Positions 43,385 through 52,686 of a DNA stretch of 64,000 bases are shown in pieces. Each line of letters opens with the position of its first letter. Position 1 is the first letter of the stretch. Both the position numbers and the translations under genes were made by a program. The notes under the pieces are model-generated. The model saw nothing but the letters and a program-made list of their open reading frames with translations, was not told the origin of the DNA and did no database searches. This DNA comes from VXYL01 sp965116345. GTDB lineage: Bacteria > Pseudomonadota > Gammaproteobacteria > Pseudomonadales > Azotimanducaceae. The stretch covers positions 3,906,001-3,970,000 of the forward strand of contig OZ220680.1 of assembly GCA_965116345.1 (NCBI GenBank), read 5' to 3'.

Positions 43385-44452
43385 GTGGTGAGTGTCCTAC
43401 ATACGGGGCATTGCGCCGCGCATACGATGTCGTCATGGATCGATATGCGGCGGGCAGACGGGGTTGCGGTGCGTGACAGGCCCGGGGAAAGCGGTGGCGA
43501 GCGTTCGTTGACGCAACGGCGACCGGACTTGGCGAAGGCGGTGGAGCGACTGTTCGACCAGTCCCCGCAGGGCGACCCGGAGGGTCCGCTACGGTGGAGC
43601 TGCTGCAGCATGGCCGTACTAACCGAACGGCTCCACGCCCAGGGTCGAACGGCCAACACCTCCCATGTGAGTGGTCTGCTGCACGAACTAGGCTACAGCC
43701 TACGGTCGAACCGGCAGACCCGCGATGGACGCAGGGTTTTCGATCGGGATGCCCAGCTCCGCCACATCGGCCGGCGCGTGGTCGACTTCCACGGCGACGG
43801 CCAGCCGGCCATCTGGGTCGACACGCGCAAACAACTCATCGGTCCCTACCGCATCGGCGGGTTGCGCTGGCGTTCCACGGAACTGCCCAAGCCCACCGGC
43901 ATCGGGGCCTTCACCGAGGGGGGCTCGGGCGAGGCCGTACCGGCGGACGTCGAGGACAGTGTCAAGGGCTGGGTGGACGTCGGCATCGACCAGGACACGG
44001 CCGAACTTGCCGCCCACCTGGTTGATCGCTGGTGGTGCAAGATGGGGCGGATAGCCTATCCGGCAGCGTCCCGCATGCTGATCACGACCGACTGCGGCGG
44101 TGCGGCGAGCGAAGTCAACCGCGTCTGGAAGGTCCAGCTGCAACGACTTGCGGACCGCCATGGAGTCGTCGTCGCCATGTGCCACTTCCCGCCGGCGACC
44201 AGCCGTTGGCGCCGCATCGAGCACCGCATGTCCGCTCGGGTGGTGGAGAACGACCGAAGTCGACCGGCCGTGTGCCGCGAAGCCGTCGTCAACCTGCTCG
44301 GTGAAGCGCCGAGGAGGCAGACTCGTCCGCCCCGCCCCAGATCGCGGCGCGCGCACGCCAACAGGATCACCGACGATCAACTCGATGCGCTGACCCTGGT
44401 ACCCGATTCGTTCATCGGCCAATGGAACTACTGCATATCCCCAACCCCATAG
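43385..44452 (+). pseudogene. ISAzo13-family transposase, N-terminally truncated remnant
   Basis: Up to 355 residues. HVSGLLHELGYSLRSNRQTRDG, then IWVDTRKQLIGPYRIGGLRW, WVDVGIDQDTAELAAHLVDR, LITTDCGG, LQRLADRHGVVVAMCHFPP and RRIEHRM match ISAzo13 transposases. The three acidic residues of the DDE site are kept, and the FIGQWNYCI C-terminus is complete. The usual N-terminal helix-turn-helix of about 50 residues is missing and I find no flanking inverted repeats. The start codon is uncertain. Probably an immobile, old insertion after the ilv operon. Confidence 0.75.
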
Positions 44453-44471
44453 GCTCGACCAGGCTTGGCCA

Positions 44472-45809
44472 CTACCCTGAAATCGCCACGTCCGCGAACC
44501 GAATCCGCGCCATCAGCGAAGAGCGCTCCGGGTTCCAGTGCTGGGTGTCGCCGATGGCGTCGATCTTGTTCAGCATCTCGTAGAAGTTGCCCGCCACGGT
44601 GATGTTGCGCACCGGGCGGAGCCGTTGGCCGTCCCGGCAGAGGAAGCCGGCCGCGCCGAAGCTGAAGTCTCCAGATACGGTGTTGGCACCGGAGTGGAGC
44701 CCTGCGAGGTCGATGATCTCAAGGTACTCGCCGCTCGTCAGGGTGGGCTCCGCCACGTTGCCCGGGGCGACCTCCAGTTGATGCAGCCCGACGCCGAGGG
44801 AAGCGCGCGGTGAACGTTCGGCGTTGCGCGTATTGGGCACGTCGAAGTGCGATGCCGTGGCGCTGTTGTGTGCAAGGGTCTTCAGCACCCCGGCGTCGAT
44901 CAGCGTCGTGGTCGCGGTGGGTAGCCCTTCGTCGTCGAACAAGGCGTAGTGAAGACCGTCGGTGGCGAGCGGCGCGTCGCGGACCGTAAGCGTGTCCACG
45001 GCGACCCGCTCGCCGACCTTGTCGCGCAGCGGGTTGATGCCGTCGCGGGCGGTCTTCGCCGAGAACATGTCGGCGAACACGGCGAACAGGTCCGCCTGGT
45101 GCTCGTCGTCGAACAAGACGTCGTAGTGCCTGCTCGGGATGGCCTCGCCGTCCAGCATCGCAAGGCAGCGCAGGTGGGTCTCTTCGATGATCCACTCGGT
45201 GTCGATGTCGTCGAAACGGCGTCCGTACCATTGCACGCCTTCGAGGGCGTCCCTGCCGGCGTCGCTCGCCAGTGCGTAGGCGTGGACGCTGCAGACGCGG
45301 CTTCGGCTGCGCGCCGTGCGTCCGCTGGTCGAGAACACGTGGCGCGTGGCCGTGGTGTCCTGAACGCCGTTGTAGGGCAGGTTGCGAATCTTGTCGCGCG
45401 CCGTGAGTTCCCGTTCGATGGTGAGCGCCGTGTCGATCTTGGCTTCGACCGGCGTGGCGTCGGGCGGGCTCAAGGTCGCGTCGTCGGTGACCAACGCGGT
45501 GTCGCCGGCAGCGACGCCTTCGTTCGGGTCGACGCGGGCGAACTTGGCGTTGACGAGAGCCTGGTCGACCATGGAGTCCAGCGCCGGGGCGTCGTCCGCT
45601 TCGCTGTAGGCGATGCCGGCGCGATCGTCCTTGACGACGCGGACGCCGTAGACGCGTGTGGACGTGACCTTGTGCTCTTCGAGTTGGCCGGCGTGGGCCT
45701 TGAGCGACAGCGACGCGGCCTCGCGGACGACGAGGTCGCCGACCGCGCCGGCGTTCGTGACCCTGTCGAGGATGTGGCGGGCGTTGGCTTCGATCCCGTT
45801 GGCGGCCAT
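44472..45809 (-). CDS. pmbA: Metalloprotease PmbA/TldE subunit
   Basis: 445 residues; the ATG overlaps the tldD stop as ATGA. It lacks the HExxxH metal motif, as expected of the TldE partner. The C-terminal barrel region has SGDFSFGAAGFLCRDGQ and VAGNFYEMLNKIDAIGDTQHW. With TldD it forms a heterodimeric protease that degrades unfolded or leader-type peptides (microcin B17 and CcdA in E. coli). The longer frame upstream of 45809 is antisense-free overlap with tldD and not used. Confidence 0.94.
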   Translation of the reverse strand: MAANGIEANARHILDRVTNAGAVGDLVVREAASLSLKAHAGQLEEHKVTSTRVYGVRVVKDDRAGIAYSEADDAPALDSMVDQALVNAKFARVDPNEGVAAGDTALVTDDATLSPPDATPVEAKIDTALTIERELTARDKIRNLPYNGVQDTTATRHVFSTSGRTARSRSRVCSVHAYALASDAGRDALEGVQWYGRRFDDIDTEWIIEETHLRCLAMLDGEAIPSRHYDVLFDDEHQADLFAVFADMFSAKTARDGINPLRDKVGERVAVDTLTVRDAPLATDGLHYALFDDEGLPTATTTLIDAGVLKTLAHNSATASHFDVPNTRNAERSPRASLGVGLHQLEVAPGNVAEPTLTSGEYLEIIDLAGLHSGANTVSGDFSFGAAGFLCRDGQRLRPVRNITVAGNFYEMLNKIDAIGDTQHWNPERSSLMARIRFADVAISG

Positions 45810-47194
45810 CAGGCGTTGCCCCCGACGAGGATGTCGTCCACTTTCAACGTGGCCTGGCCCACGGTCGTGGGCACCGCTCCGGATACCGAACCGCACATGC
45901 CGGTGGCCAGGGCGAAGTCGCGGCCGACCATGGAAATGCGTCGCAGCACGTCGGGGCCGGTGCTGATCAGCGTCGCGGCCTTGACCGGGTGGCGGACCCG
46001 GCCGTCCTCGACGTAGTAGCCCTCGACCACGGCGAAGTTGAACTCGCCGGTGCCGGGTTGCACCGAGCCGCCGCCCATGTGCGAGGCGTAGAGTCCGCGG
46101 TCGATGGAGGCGATCATGTCGTCGAAGCTGTCGTCGCCCGGTTCGATGAACGTGTTGCGCATCCTCGACGCGGGTGCGTACTGGTAGCTTTGCCGACGCC
46201 CGGACCCGGTGCGCGGCAGGCCGGTCTGGGCCGCACCCACGCGGTCGGCGAGGAAGTTGACGAGTTTGCCGTCCTTGATCAGCTGGGTTCGTTCCGTCGC
46301 CATGCCCTCGTCGTCGATGTTGATCGAGCCCCACTCCCGCACCAGCGTGCCGTCGTCCACGGCGTTGACCACGGGATTGGCGATCATCTCGCCAAGTTGG
46401 TCGTGGAATACCGACGCCTGCTTGGCAACCGAGGTGGTCTCCAGCAGATGCCCGCAGGCCTCGTGGAAGATCACACCGCCGAAGCCGTTGCCGATGACGA
46501 CAGGCATTCGACCGGATGGACACGGCTTGGCGGACAGGTTGACCACCGCCTGGCGAGCCGCTTCCGCGCCGCATTCGGCGGGGTCGAGCGTCTCGACGAT
46601 TTCCCAGCCTAAGAGGCCGCCGTCGTTCCTCGAGCCGGTGGCCTGCTCGCTACCGTTGGACGCCACGGCGCGCAGACTGGCGCGGACATAGTGTCGGGTG
46701 TCGCGGATGTGCAGACCTTCGCTGTTGAAGATCTCGACGCCCTGTTGACGCTGAAGGCACGCCCCCTGGGTCTGCGAGATGAGGTTGCTCGCCGTCCTCG
46801 CCGCCCGATCGGCGGCGACCAGGTAGGCCACCTTGTCGCCGACCTCCGCGCCCTCGGCAAGCGTGCGTTCGGCACCGTGGACGTCCGGAGCGAGGCGGAA
46901 GTCGAACGCCTGCGACGTGGTTGCGGGATCCCGCCGATCCTTGGCGGCGAGTTCCGAGACGATGCGCTTCAGTTCTTCTTGGTCGGTGCGGTTGGTGTAG
47001 CCGTAGAGCACGTTGGTGCCGTACACCATGCGGACGCCGACGCCGAAGTCGATGCCCGATGCGATGTCGCGAACCTGGCTCGACAGGGTCGCGATGTTGT
47101 TGATCTGGTTGCGTTCCACGAACACCTCGGCGAAGTCGGCGCCGAGGGCGATGGCGTGGTCGATGGCGGCTTGCGCCACGCGGGTGTCGAGCAC
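45809..47194 (-). CDS. tldD: Metalloprotease TldD subunit
   Basis: 461 residues from a GTG preceded by GAGGAG (minus strand, 47202-47207). The zinc motif HEACGH (residues 244-249) sits in NGFGGVIFHEACGHLLETT. EIVETLDPAECG precedes it and VEGYYVEDGRVRHPVKAATL follows. It is the catalytic half of TldD/TldE. tldD and pmbA are fused into a two-gene operon here, whereas E. coli keeps them apart. Confidence 0.95.
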   Translation of the reverse strand: MLDTRVAQAAIDHAIALGADFAEVFVERNQINNIATLSSQVRDIASGIDFGVGVRMVYGTNVLYGYTNRTDQEELKRIVSELAAKDRRDPATTSQAFDFRLAPDVHGAERTLAEGAEVGDKVAYLVAADRAARTASNLISQTQGACLQRQQGVEIFNSEGLHIRDTRHYVRASLRAVASNGSEQATGSRNDGGLLGWEIVETLDPAECGAEAARQAVVNLSAKPCPSGRMPVVIGNGFGGVIFHEACGHLLETTSVAKQASVFHDQLGEMIANPVVNAVDDGTLVREWGSINIDDEGMATERTQLIKDGKLVNFLADRVGAAQTGLPRTGSGRRQSYQYAPASRMRNTFIEPGDDSFDDMIASIDRGLYASHMGGGSVQPGTGEFNFAVVEGYYVEDGRVRHPVKAATLISTGPDVLRRISMVGRDFALATGMCGSVSGAVPTTVGQATLKVDDILVGGNA

Positions 47195-47289
47195 GGGAGT
47201 CTCCTCAAGATCAATTCACTTCGGTGGTACAAACCACCACCACCGACGCTCACAAGCGAGCGGGGGCGGGAGTGTCGCATACGTTTGGC

Positions 47290-48120
47290 TCAAGCGCCGG
47301 GTTTCGCGCGTTGCTTCGCTCGTTGCTCCGCTCGCTGATAGACCAGGGCGTTGCCGATCTTGCCGCAGACCTCGATGACCCCCGCCTCGCGGAAGCAGAA
47401 CGCCGCCTGCTGGCCCAGGCGCCGCGCCGCCGCCATCGCCGCCGCCAGGTCGCTGGTCGTGAACTGCTCGGGCAGCCGAGGGTCCAGCATGGCGAAGAGA
47501 TCGCCCATGGATCGAATGCGGTGGACCTCGACCACTTCAACGAGGCGCCGGTCGACCGCTGTCCAGCCGCCGCGCCGTCGGTTGCGGCGTTCGTCCGGCA
47601 CACGGACTTCCTCCTCCACCGTGATGACGATCTCCAGCGTCAGATTGGGATGCCCCACCAGCGTCGGAATGCTCACGATCGCCGCGAAAATACCGAATAC
47701 CGAACCGTGCTTGGGCGACTTGCGGCGGGTAAATCGACTCCCGGACCCTGGCTTGACGATATAGCGGTCCTTGGCGATCGGATGGACCAGCGTGACTGGA
47801 TGGCGGGCAAGTAGGCGGGGCAGCTTCCTCTTCAGGGGCGAGAAGATGCCGGTGTGGATCTCGACGATGCGTCCGCCGATGACGATATCGGCGACGTAGC
47901 CGTCGATGGACTGTTCGGTGACGCTGCCCGGTACGGCGTAGAGCGCCTTCAGGGCCCGGTGCAGGGACCTCTCGTTGAGTTCGCCGATGCCGCTGGGTTG
48001 GGCCAAACGCGGTCCTTCAATCGTGGGGCGACCCTTGTGGCCGCCCCGGTCGACCGACGGGATGCCGTTCGCTGCACCAACACGGGCCGGGACAAGCCGA
48101 GCCCCTGCGATCAGTATCAT
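47290..48120 (-). CDS. Conserved hypothetical protein, possible PD-(D/E)XK nuclease fold with winged helix
   Basis: 276 residues. After about 45 weakly conserved residues comes NERSLHRALKALYAVPGS, then DGYVADIVIGGRIVEIHTG and KRKLPRLLARHPVTLVHPI. The Asp, Glu and Lys spacing resembles the restriction-endonuclease fold, but the canonical ExK is replaced by ExH. The C-terminal third (FTTSDLAAAMAAARRLGQQA to CGKIGNALVYQ) looks like a winged helix that could bind DNA. The start may be internal. It lies between tldD and hpf with no functional hint from neighbours. Confidence 0.6.
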   Translation of the reverse strand: MILIAGARLVPARVGAANGIPSVDRGGHKGRPTIEGPRLAQPSGIGELNERSLHRALKALYAVPGSVTEQSIDGYVADIVIGGRIVEIHTGIFSPLKRKLPRLLARHPVTLVHPIAKDRYIVKPGSGSRFTRRKSPKHGSVFGIFAAIVSIPTLVGHPNLTLEIVITVEEEVRVPDERRNRRRGGWTAVDRRLVEVVEVHRIRSMGDLFAMLDPRLPEQFTTSDLAAAMAAARRLGQQAAFCFREAGVIEVCGKIGNALVYQRAEQRAKQRAKPGA

Positions 48121-48241
48121 AACGCCAACCGGTGTTGGCCGAACGCTTCGGTGCCCGTTACGGCGGTCGCGGAGTCGCGAGTTGACATCGTGAGAGTCGG
48201 CGTGGAATGGTCATGGTGCCCAACGCCATGGAGAGGACGAC

Positions 48242-48538
48242 ATGCAGTTGAACATCACCGGACGCCATCTCAACGTCACCGCCGCCTTGAAGGACTACGT
48301 CACCACCAAGATCTCCCGTCTAGAGCGGCACTACGATCACATCACCAACGTCCGCGTGGTGCTCACCGTCGACAAGCTCGAACAGAATGCCGAAGCCATC
48401 GTGCACGCGGGAGGAGGCCACGAGATCTTCGCGGACGCGGCCTCCGACGACCTCTACAAGGCGATTGACGCGCTATCGGACAAGTTGGATCGGCAACTCA
48501 TCCGGCACAAGGAAAAGCTCACCAACCACCGTGGCTGA
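48242..48538 (+). CDS. hpf: Ribosome hibernation promoting factor, short form
   Basis: 98 residues. MQLNITGRHLNVTAALKDYV and YKAIDALSDKLDRQL are family hallmarks; no long C-terminal dimerisation domain. It binds the decoding region and stabilises 100S dimers in stationary phase. GGAGAGGA lies just upstream. First gene of hpf-ptsN-rapZ-ptsO; the rpoN that usually precedes it is missing. Confidence 0.94.
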   Translation: MQLNITGRHLNVTAALKDYVTTKISRLERHYDHITNVRVVLTVDKLEQNAEAIVHAGGGHEIFADAASDDLYKAIDALSDKLDRQLIRHKEKLTNHRG

Positions 48539-48545
48539 CCCCATT

Positions 48546-48578
48546 CGGGCGACCGCGCCGGCGCGATGTGGTCGCCCG
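48546..48578. repeat. Hairpin with repeated 19-mer between hpf and ptsN
   Basis: CGGGCGACC (48546-48554) pairs with GGTCGCCCG (48570-48578) around a 15-base loop with its own GCGCCGGCGC palindrome. Bases 48558-48576 are identical to 25939-25957, also just after a gene stop. Confidence 0.6.
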
Positions 48579-48625
48579 CAGCGCCGGGTTGCCGCAACAA
48601 CGACCCACACGAACGCCCAACGCGA

Positions 48626-49102
48626 GTGATTGAGTTCGACAAGATTCTCAAGCCCGGCTGCACCTGCATCGGTGTCGATGTCCGGTCGAAGAAGGCCATT
48701 CTGGAAGAGGCGTGCGAGCGGCTCGCGAACGAGTTTCCCGACGAGGTCGAGCCGCGGCGTCTGCTCGAGGGCCTGCTCGCCCGCGAACGGCTAGGCTCGA
48801 CCGGCTTGGGCGAAGGCGTCGCCATCCCCCACTGCCGTCTTGAGGCTTGCGATGAGCCGGTCGCCTGTTTCATGAGAACGTCCTCGGGCATCGACTTCGA
48901 CGGGCCGGACGACCAGCCCGTCGATCTCTTGTTTGTGCTCGCCGTGCCGCTGCACGAACAGCGGACGCACCTGGAGATCCTCGGGGCTCTCGCGCGCGCG
49001 TTCGACGAGCCGGCCAACTTAGGGCAGCTCCGCCGAGCGACGACGGACCGCGAGCTGTTCGACGTCCTTCAGCGCCAGCTTGTCCTGTCCCAACAAGAAT
49101 AG
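48626..49102 (+). CDS. ptsN: Nitrogen PTS enzyme IIA (EIIA-Ntr)
   Basis: 158 residues from GTG 48626. LGEGVAIPHCRLE carries the phospho-accepting His (residue 69). KAILEEACERLA and the PVDLLFVLAVP strand are typical. It receives phosphate from NPr and regulates potassium uptake and other targets. It follows hpf after a repeat hairpin and precedes rapZ by two bases. Confidence 0.94.
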   Translation: MIEFDKILKPGCTCIGVDVRSKKAILEEACERLANEFPDEVEPRRLLEGLLARERLGSTGLGEGVAIPHCRLEACDEPVACFMRTSSGIDFDGPDDQPVDLLFVLAVPLHEQRTHLEILGALARAFDEPANLGQLRRATTDRELFDVLQRQLVLSQQE

Positions 49103-49104
49103 CC

Positions 49105-50007
49105 GTGTCCGGCCGCAACCAGCGCTCACCATTGAAGCTCGTCGTCATCACCGGGCGCTCGGGTTCCGGCAAGAGTACGGCGCTCAAGGCCTTGGAGGAC
49201 GAGGGATTCAACTGCATCGACAACCTGCCGGTTCGGTTGCTGGGCGAACTCGTCGAGGATGCACTTGCGGGCGCGGAGGAGCGCCTAGCGGTATGCATCG
49301 ACGCCCGCAACCCGGCCGCCGACCTAGGCCGTTTCGAAGATGTCGCCCGTTCGCTTCGGCAGCCGTTCGTCGACCGCCGGATCGTCTACCTGGATGCGGC
49401 ATCGCCGACCCTGGTCAAGCGCTTCAGCGAAACTCGTCGCCGCCACCCGTTGACCGATGCCGAGACCACGCTGCGCGAGGCGATCGACCAGGAACGGGCC
49501 GTGCTCGCGCCCCTCGAAGATCAGGCCGACCTCACCATAGACACCACCACGTTGTCGCTGCTTGAACTCGTCAATGCGGTGAAGACGCGGGTCGCCGGCG
49601 AGGCGATCGCCCTCCTGTTGCTGTTCACGTCGTTCGCGTACCGGTCGGGTGTACCCGTGGACGCGGACTTCGTGTTCGACGCCCGGTGCCTACCGAATCC
49701 CCACTACCGCGACGAACTCCGCGACTTGACGGGCCGCGACGACGCTGTGCGCGAGTACCTGTCGGGGCAAGCCGATGTCGAGGCGCTGAACACCGACATC
49801 CACACGTTTCTGGAGTCGTGGATACCTCGATTCGAAGCGAACCAGCGGCGCTACCTGACCGTCGCCATCGGCTGCACCGGTGGCCGCCACCGTTCCGTGT
49901 ACGTGGCCGACCGCCTCGCCGCGCACTTCGACGACTCGCGCCTCACCGTACTCGTCAGGCACCGCGACCTGGACGAGGCGGTCACCCTTGGGAAGACCTC
50001 GGCGTGA
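49105..50007 (+). CDS. rapZ: RNase adapter protein RapZ
   Basis: 300 residues from GTG 49105. Walker A is ITGRSGSGKST, then ALEDEGFNCIDNLPVRLL. The C-terminal domain has LLLLFTSFAYRSGVPVDADFVFDARCLPNP (quoted in part) and IGCTGGRHRSVY. It controls glucosamine-6-phosphate synthase through small RNAs in enterobacteria; the role elsewhere is less clear. It overlaps ptsO as GTGA. Confidence 0.95.
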   Translation: MSGRNQRSPLKLVVITGRSGSGKSTALKALEDEGFNCIDNLPVRLLGELVEDALAGAEERLAVCIDARNPAADLGRFEDVARSLRQPFVDRRIVYLDAASPTLVKRFSETRRRHPLTDAETTLREAIDQERAVLAPLEDQADLTIDTTTLSLLELVNAVKTRVAGEAIALLLLFTSFAYRSGVPVDADFVFDARCLPNPHYRDELRDLTGRDDAVREYLSGQADVEALNTDIHTFLESWIPRFEANQRRYLTVAIGCTGGRHRSVYVADRLAAHFDDSRLTVLVRHRDLDEAVTLGKTSA

Positions 50008-50276
50008 GGACGGGCTCGGTCGATATCGTCAACAAACTGGGATTGCATGCCCGGGCGGCGTCGAAGCTCGTCAATCTGGCCAAGCAGTTCGCCTCGCGAA
50101 TCGAACTGGCCAAGCCCGGCGGCGACGGCGTGGACGCCAAGCGGATCATGGCGGTCATGATGCTCGAGGCGGTTGTCGGCACGACGCTGGAACTCACCTG
50201 TGACGGCGACGACGAGAACGAGGCCTTCGAGGCGGTGCACGCGTTGTTCGCCGATCGCTTCGGCGAGGGCGAGTAG
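50004..50276 (+). CDS. ptsO: Phosphocarrier NPr (HPr-like)
   Basis: 90 residues from GTG 50004. The active-site His15 is in NKLGLHARAAS. The regulatory Ser46 region is replaced by AKRIMAVMML as in NPr proteins. It passes phosphate from EI-Ntr to EIIA-Ntr. The matching EI-Ntr gene (ptsP) is not in the window. Confidence 0.94.
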   Translation: MRTGSVDIVNKLGLHARAASKLVNLAKQFASRIELAKPGGDGVDAKRIMAVMMLEAVVGTTLELTCDGDDENEAFEAVHALFADRFGEGE

Positions 50277-50290
50277 GCCGCCAGGGCGCG

Positions 50291-50635
50291 CTACGGCCTC
50301 ACGCGGACTCGGATTTCCGTAACGCCGCCGAAGTCCTGGAGCGATTGCAGGGCCTTCTCCACTTCGGGTAGAGCGAAGCGCAGCCGCGTCGCCCAGGAAG
50401 AGTCCGAGACCTGAATGGTCAGACGCTCGCCGCGGATATCGGCGACACGGCAGTGGGGCGCGATGGACGAGGGCAGCACGGCGCGCAACTGCTCCGTCCA
50501 GGATTCGCGCAGGGACGCGCGCTTGATCAGCCGCTCCAAGGCGTTTCTGGGTCGGTGGCGCTCCTCGAGCAACTCGCCGACGACGCGTTGAGCCATGTGG
50601 CCACCCCACGGTCGATGCGCCACATGATGATCCAT
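50291..50635 (-). CDS. dciA: DciA (DUF721) replicative helicase loader
   Basis: 114 residues, or about 101 from an internal Met. KASLRESWTEQLRAVLPSSI-type helices (quoted approximately in order) are followed by HCRVADIRGERLTIQVSDSSWATRLRF, the KH-like DUF721 core. DciA loads DnaB in the many bacteria without DnaC. Its place near secA is typical for gammaproteobacteria, although an ABC exporter is interposed here. It is convergent with ptsO. Confidence 0.82.
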   Translation of the reverse strand: MDHHVAHRPWGGHMAQRVVGELLEERHRPRNALERLIKRASLRESWTEQLRAVLPSSIAPHCRVADIRGERLTIQVSDSSWATRLRFALPEVEKALQSLQDFGGVTEIRVRVRP

Positions 50636-50674
50636 CCCTTCGGGGAAGGACAGCCATATGCGGCCCGTTGCGGG

Positions 50675-52516
50675 TCAGCGGTAGCGGGCGGCCTGGGTGT
50701 TGAACATGGCGGCATACCGGCCGTCCAGGGCAAGGAGGTCGTCGTGGCTGCCGATTTCGACCACGCGGCCCTGTTCCACGACGACGATCAGATCGGCCAT
50801 GCGCACCGTGGAGAACCGGTGGGAGATGAACACGACCATCCTGTCGCTGGTGAACTCGGCGACCTGCTCGTAGAGGCGGTGTTCGCGGAAGGCGTCGAGT
50901 GCGGCCGTGGGTTCGTCGAGGATGAGGATCCTGGCATCGCTCATGAACGCCCTGGAAATCGCCAGGTGCTGCCATTCGCCACCCGAGAGATCGACGCCCT
51001 CGTCGAAGGTCTTGCCGAGGACCGTGTCGTATCCCTTGGGCAGGGCCTCGATGGTGTCGTGGGCACCGGCGTCGGTGGCTGCCGCGCGAATTCGGTCGCG
51101 GTCGTCGAGGGCGCGAACCTCGCCGAAGCCGATGTTGTCGGCAGCCGACAGGTCATAGCGAAAGAAGTCTTGGAAGACGACCGCGACCTCGCGCCGGATG
51201 TCGTCGAGGTGGTAGTCGCGCAGGTCGCGGCCGTCGAGCAGGATCTCGCCTTCGACGGGGTCGTAGAGCCTCGACAGCAGCTTCACGAGCGTGGTCTTGC
51301 CGGCGCCGTTCTCGCCGACGATGGCGAGTTTTCCCCGTGGCGGAATCTCGAAGGACACGTCGCGCAGCACCCAGGCGTCGGACCCCGGATACTTGAACGA
51401 GACGTTCCTGAACGCGACGCCCTGCTCGATGCGACGCGGGAAGGACACCGGGTCGCGAGGCGGCGACCGAAGGGACGCGTCCACCGACTGCGGGTCCATG
51501 TCCACGAGGTCGAAGAAACGCGTCACGAACAGGGCATTTTCGTAGAGCTGGCCGCCCGTTCCCACCAGTCCCATCAGCAGGCCGCGCCCCTGCTGCGCGG
51601 CGTTGAAGACGAGGGTCAGATCGCCGATGGTGATGCGCGCGAGCACCGCCTGGTGGACGGCGTACGCCCAGATGGCTGCCACGCCCGCAAGGGAGATCAC
51701 GTCGAGGCCGGTGCGCACCTTGAATAGATCGATCCACAGCTTGATGTAGGCACCGAGGTGACGCTCGCGATACGCCCGGTAGCGGTCGGTGAACGTATCG
51801 CCCAGGGTGAACACGCGGATCTCCTTGGCGCTGTCCCGCGAGGTCATCAGGCGCACGAGGTAGTCGAGCATGCGGTTGTTGCGGATCCACTCGGCGTCGA
51901 AGTCGAAGTGCTTGCGGGCGATGTAGCCCTGCATGAGCAGCGCCGGCAGAACGGTCGCGATCAGGACGACGATGGCGAAGGGGTGCAGGATCGTCAACAG
52001 GCCCATGATCGCCGTCAGTCCCACGCCGTTGCGCAACAGCGAGATCGTCGACCAGACGACGCTCTCGACCTGGTAGAGCTGATCCTGCGCATGGCGGAGT
52101 TGGTCGTAGAACTTCGGCGCTTCGAAGAACGCGATGTCCAGCGCTCCGGCCTTCTCGATGACGCGTTCCTGGGCCGCGTAGTAGACCCGTTGCGAGAGGA
52201 TGCTCTGTACCGGTTGGGTCACTGCGTTGAGCAGCGTCTCGCTGAGCCACAGCCCGAACATGAGGGCCACCGGCGTGATCAGTTCGGTCCAACTGCCGCC
52301 CCGGGCGGCGGCGTCCACCACCCCGTCGACGATGACCTTGGTCACGTAGAGCATCGCGGCGGGGATTAGCGCCACCACCACCATGAGCACACAGGCGACC
52401 ACGAACAGCGTGGGCGCCGTTTCCCACAGGAACCGGTAGACGCGGGGCACGACCCGCGCGATCTCGCGCACCTTGCGGCGCAGCTTCACGTCCTGCGGAC
52501 GAGACAAATCGTCCAT
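50675..52516 (-). CDS. ABC exporter, fused membrane and ATPase domains
   Basis: 613 residues. The N-terminal 330 residues hold six helices (first near TLFVVACVLMVVVALIPAAM). The ATPase has Walker A GENGAGKTT, Q-loop VVFQDFFRYDLSAADNIGFG, signature LSGGE, Walker B ILILDEPTAALD and H-loop ISHRFST. This half-transporter should homodimerise. It resembles multidrug or peptide exporters, but the substrate cannot be told. It is inserted between dciA and secA and is divergent from secA. Confidence 0.88.
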   Translation of the reverse strand: MDDLSRPQDVKLRRKVREIARVVPRVYRFLWETAPTLFVVACVLMVVVALIPAAMLYVTKVIVDGVVDAAARGGSWTELITPVALMFGLWLSETLLNAVTQPVQSILSQRVYYAAQERVIEKAGALDIAFFEAPKFYDQLRHAQDQLYQVESVVWSTISLLRNGVGLTAIMGLLTILHPFAIVVLIATVLPALLMQGYIARKHFDFDAEWIRNNRMLDYLVRLMTSRDSAKEIRVFTLGDTFTDRYRAYRERHLGAYIKLWIDLFKVRTGLDVISLAGVAAIWAYAVHQAVLARITIGDLTLVFNAAQQGRGLLMGLVGTGGQLYENALFVTRFFDLVDMDPQSVDASLRSPPRDPVSFPRRIEQGVAFRNVSFKYPGSDAWVLRDVSFEIPPRGKLAIVGENGAGKTTLVKLLSRLYDPVEGEILLDGRDLRDYHLDDIRREVAVVFQDFFRYDLSAADNIGFGEVRALDDRDRIRAAATDAGAHDTIEALPKGYDTVLGKTFDEGVDLSGGEWQHLAISRAFMSDARILILDEPTAALDAFREHRLYEQVAEFTSDRMVVFISHRFSTVRMADLIVVVEQGRVVEIGSHDDLLALDGRYAAMFNTQAARYR

Positions 52517-52686
52517 CGGTCGGGGGTGGGTGGAGGTGGCGCGATGCTATGCCAAGCTTGGCAAGGGAACAACGGGAGTAGGGCACGACACAGGATCGAA
52601 TTGCGGAACCATCGGCAATCAAACCGAGCGATTGTTCCGCTCAAGGAGTAGAATCGCCCGACCACGGAACCCGTGACTGAATCAGG

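Noticed and set aside
44472..46574. 700-codon fused PmbA reading frame
   Set aside because: The first 255 codons overlap tldD in another frame and are Arg/Gly/His-rich; PmbA starts at 45809.
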